Assembly: GCA_038222225.1 (NCBI GenBank)
Contig: JBBRHV010000048.1
Location: 1-16,627, forward strand
Length of the DNA: 16,627 nt
Source of the DNA: JAKLFA01 sp038222225
GTDB lineage: Bacteria > Omnitrophota > Gorgyraeia > Zapsychrales > JANLHA01
Direction of reading: 5' to 3'
Shown here piece by piece: positions 15,820 to 16,627 of this stretch (within the stretch, counting starts at the first letter, position 1; each line of letters begins with the position of its first letter). Under the pieces are notes generated by a model. The model was given only the letters and a program-made list of their open reading frames with translations, had not been told where the DNA came from and made no database searches. The position numbers and the translations under genes are program-made.

Positions 15820-16627
15820 TGATCCACTCCCAAATTTTGCAGGCCTGCGGAATTTTCAAACCTAACGCAACGAAAAAATAAACCACCGTCGCCAGAACAG
15901 CCCCTAACACAAGGGCCGCGATCTCATGCAGTTTGGAAAGGACCGGCCACAGCCCTTGCAGAGCCGCACCGGCAACCAGAGAAGAAAACACCACGCGAAC
16001 CGAAAACCCCCACAAACCCGCAATAATGCCGTCGATCCTTTTTTCCAGGATCAAAAGCAGCGCTACAAAATTGATCACGGCCGCAATAGAGCTGGCAAAA
16101 GCGATACCGGCGATCTTCATCGGCCCCATCAATATAAAATTCAAGGTGGCGTTGATCACCAAACAGGCGATCGACACCTTGACCGGGGTTTTGGTGTCCT
16201 GCATCGCGTGAAACGAAGACACCAGGACTTTAATGCTGCCAAAGGCAAACAGCCCGATCGAATAAAACAACAATGCCGATGAGGTGATCGATGTTGAATA
16301 CGCGTCAAATTCCCCGCGCTGAAAAAGGACGTGAATAATCGGCCGCGACAACAGGATCGTCACCACCGAAATCGGAATCATGATAAAAAACATGTTTTCA
16401 AGCGCGAAGATGATTGTCCAGCGGAAATGATCCGTGTTTTTTTCAGCAGCCAAAGACGATAAGGTCGGAAGAACAGCCGAAGCCAACGCGATACTGAACA
16501 CTCCCATCGGAAGCTGAATAATCCGGTTTGAATAATAGATCGCGGAAATCCCTCCCGCCCCGATAATGCCGGCCAAAGAAGCGCAAAACGTATCCACAAA
16601 AATTGTCAGCTGATACACTCCCGCTCC
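15800..16627 (-). CDS. murJ: Lipid II flippase MurJ (MviN), C-terminal 275 residues
   Basis: The frame is open to the right edge, so the start lies outside the window; the GTG at 16618 is internal. The visible part begins GAGVYQLTIFVDT, the family segment near the seventh membrane helix. It continues with SAIYYSNRIIQLPMGVFSIALASAVLPTLS, a strong MurJ signature (YYxNRxxQLPxGVFxxAxxxAxLP). About eight hydrophobic helices follow to the end. MurJ moves the peptidoglycan precursor lipid II across the inner membrane. The stop TGA at 15800-15802 lies 20 nt inside uvrC. Nothing odd is seen in the visible part. Confidence 0.95.
   Translation of the reverse strand, partial: GAGVYQLTIFVDTFCASLAGIIGAGGISAIYYSNRIIQLPMGVFSIALASAVLPTLSSLAAEKNTDHFRWTIIFALENMFFIMIPISVVTILLSRPIIHVLFQRGEFDAYSTSITSSALLFYSIGLFAFGSIKVLVSSFHAMQDTKTPVKVSIACLVINATLNFILMGPMKIAGIAFASSIAAVINFVALLLILEKRIDGIIAGLWGFSVRVVFSSLVAGAALQGLWPVLSKLHEIAALVLGAVLATVVYFFVALGLKIPQACKIWEWISGRKDQ

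Noticed and set aside
16616..16618. GTG as the start of murJ
   Set aside because: The frame is open to the window edge and the residues before it (GAG) fit the MurJ family, so the GTG is an internal Val.

Overview
The window reads almost entirely from the minus strand and looks like a chromosome fragment of an uncultured Omnitrophota-type bacterium. I base this on the pair of very large exported proteins that share an N-terminal module of about 400 residues (positively charged start, hydrophobic core, conserved PPGYAQS motif), one of them with a C-terminal IDMNNIELDR...IQGFSPVIIDIVPI module. From general knowledge these modules resemble giant-protein families of that phylum. Taxonomy is inference; no rRNA or tRNA gene was seen.

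Layout, in transcription order (right to left). A compact housekeeping cluster comes first: murJ (5' end outside the window), uvrC (overlapping murJ by 20 nt), a methylguanine-DNA methyltransferase, a PilT-family ATPase and a membrane-embedded spermidine-synthase-like protein. Gaps are 38-46 nt, so this is probably one operon, ending near a candidate terminator around 10340-10390. A promoter at about 10297-10325 then drives a HEAT-repeat exported protein (10159 to 6629), currently broken in two. The last gene begins at 6415 and runs off the left edge. It is open for 2138 codons and strings together an exported N-module, a probable DUF89-like domain, a NAGPA-type phosphodiester glycosidase, an adenylate-kinase-like domain, a uridine-kinase-like P-loop domain and a trehalose-synthase-like GT4 glycosyltransferase.

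The most interesting signal is in the broken HEAT-repeat gene. Its two ORFs are in the same frame and are separated only by a 77-bp segment flanked by perfect 18-bp inverted repeats (8582-8599 and 8677-8694). Inverting that segment on paper removes the stops and gives one uninterrupted ORF of 1176 codons with the full N-module, HEAT region and C-module. The segment therefore behaves like an intragenic on/off DNA inversion caught in the off orientation, or a template-switch mutation or assembly inversion. A second break in the window, an 11-G tract in the spermidine-synthase-like gene, is also exactly restorable (9 or 12 G). uvrC carries an in-frame insertion of about 84 nt made of two adjacent hairpins. 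Together the window shows three kinds of small structural variation inside genes, plus a 1.25-kb gene-start duplication with signs of gene conversion.
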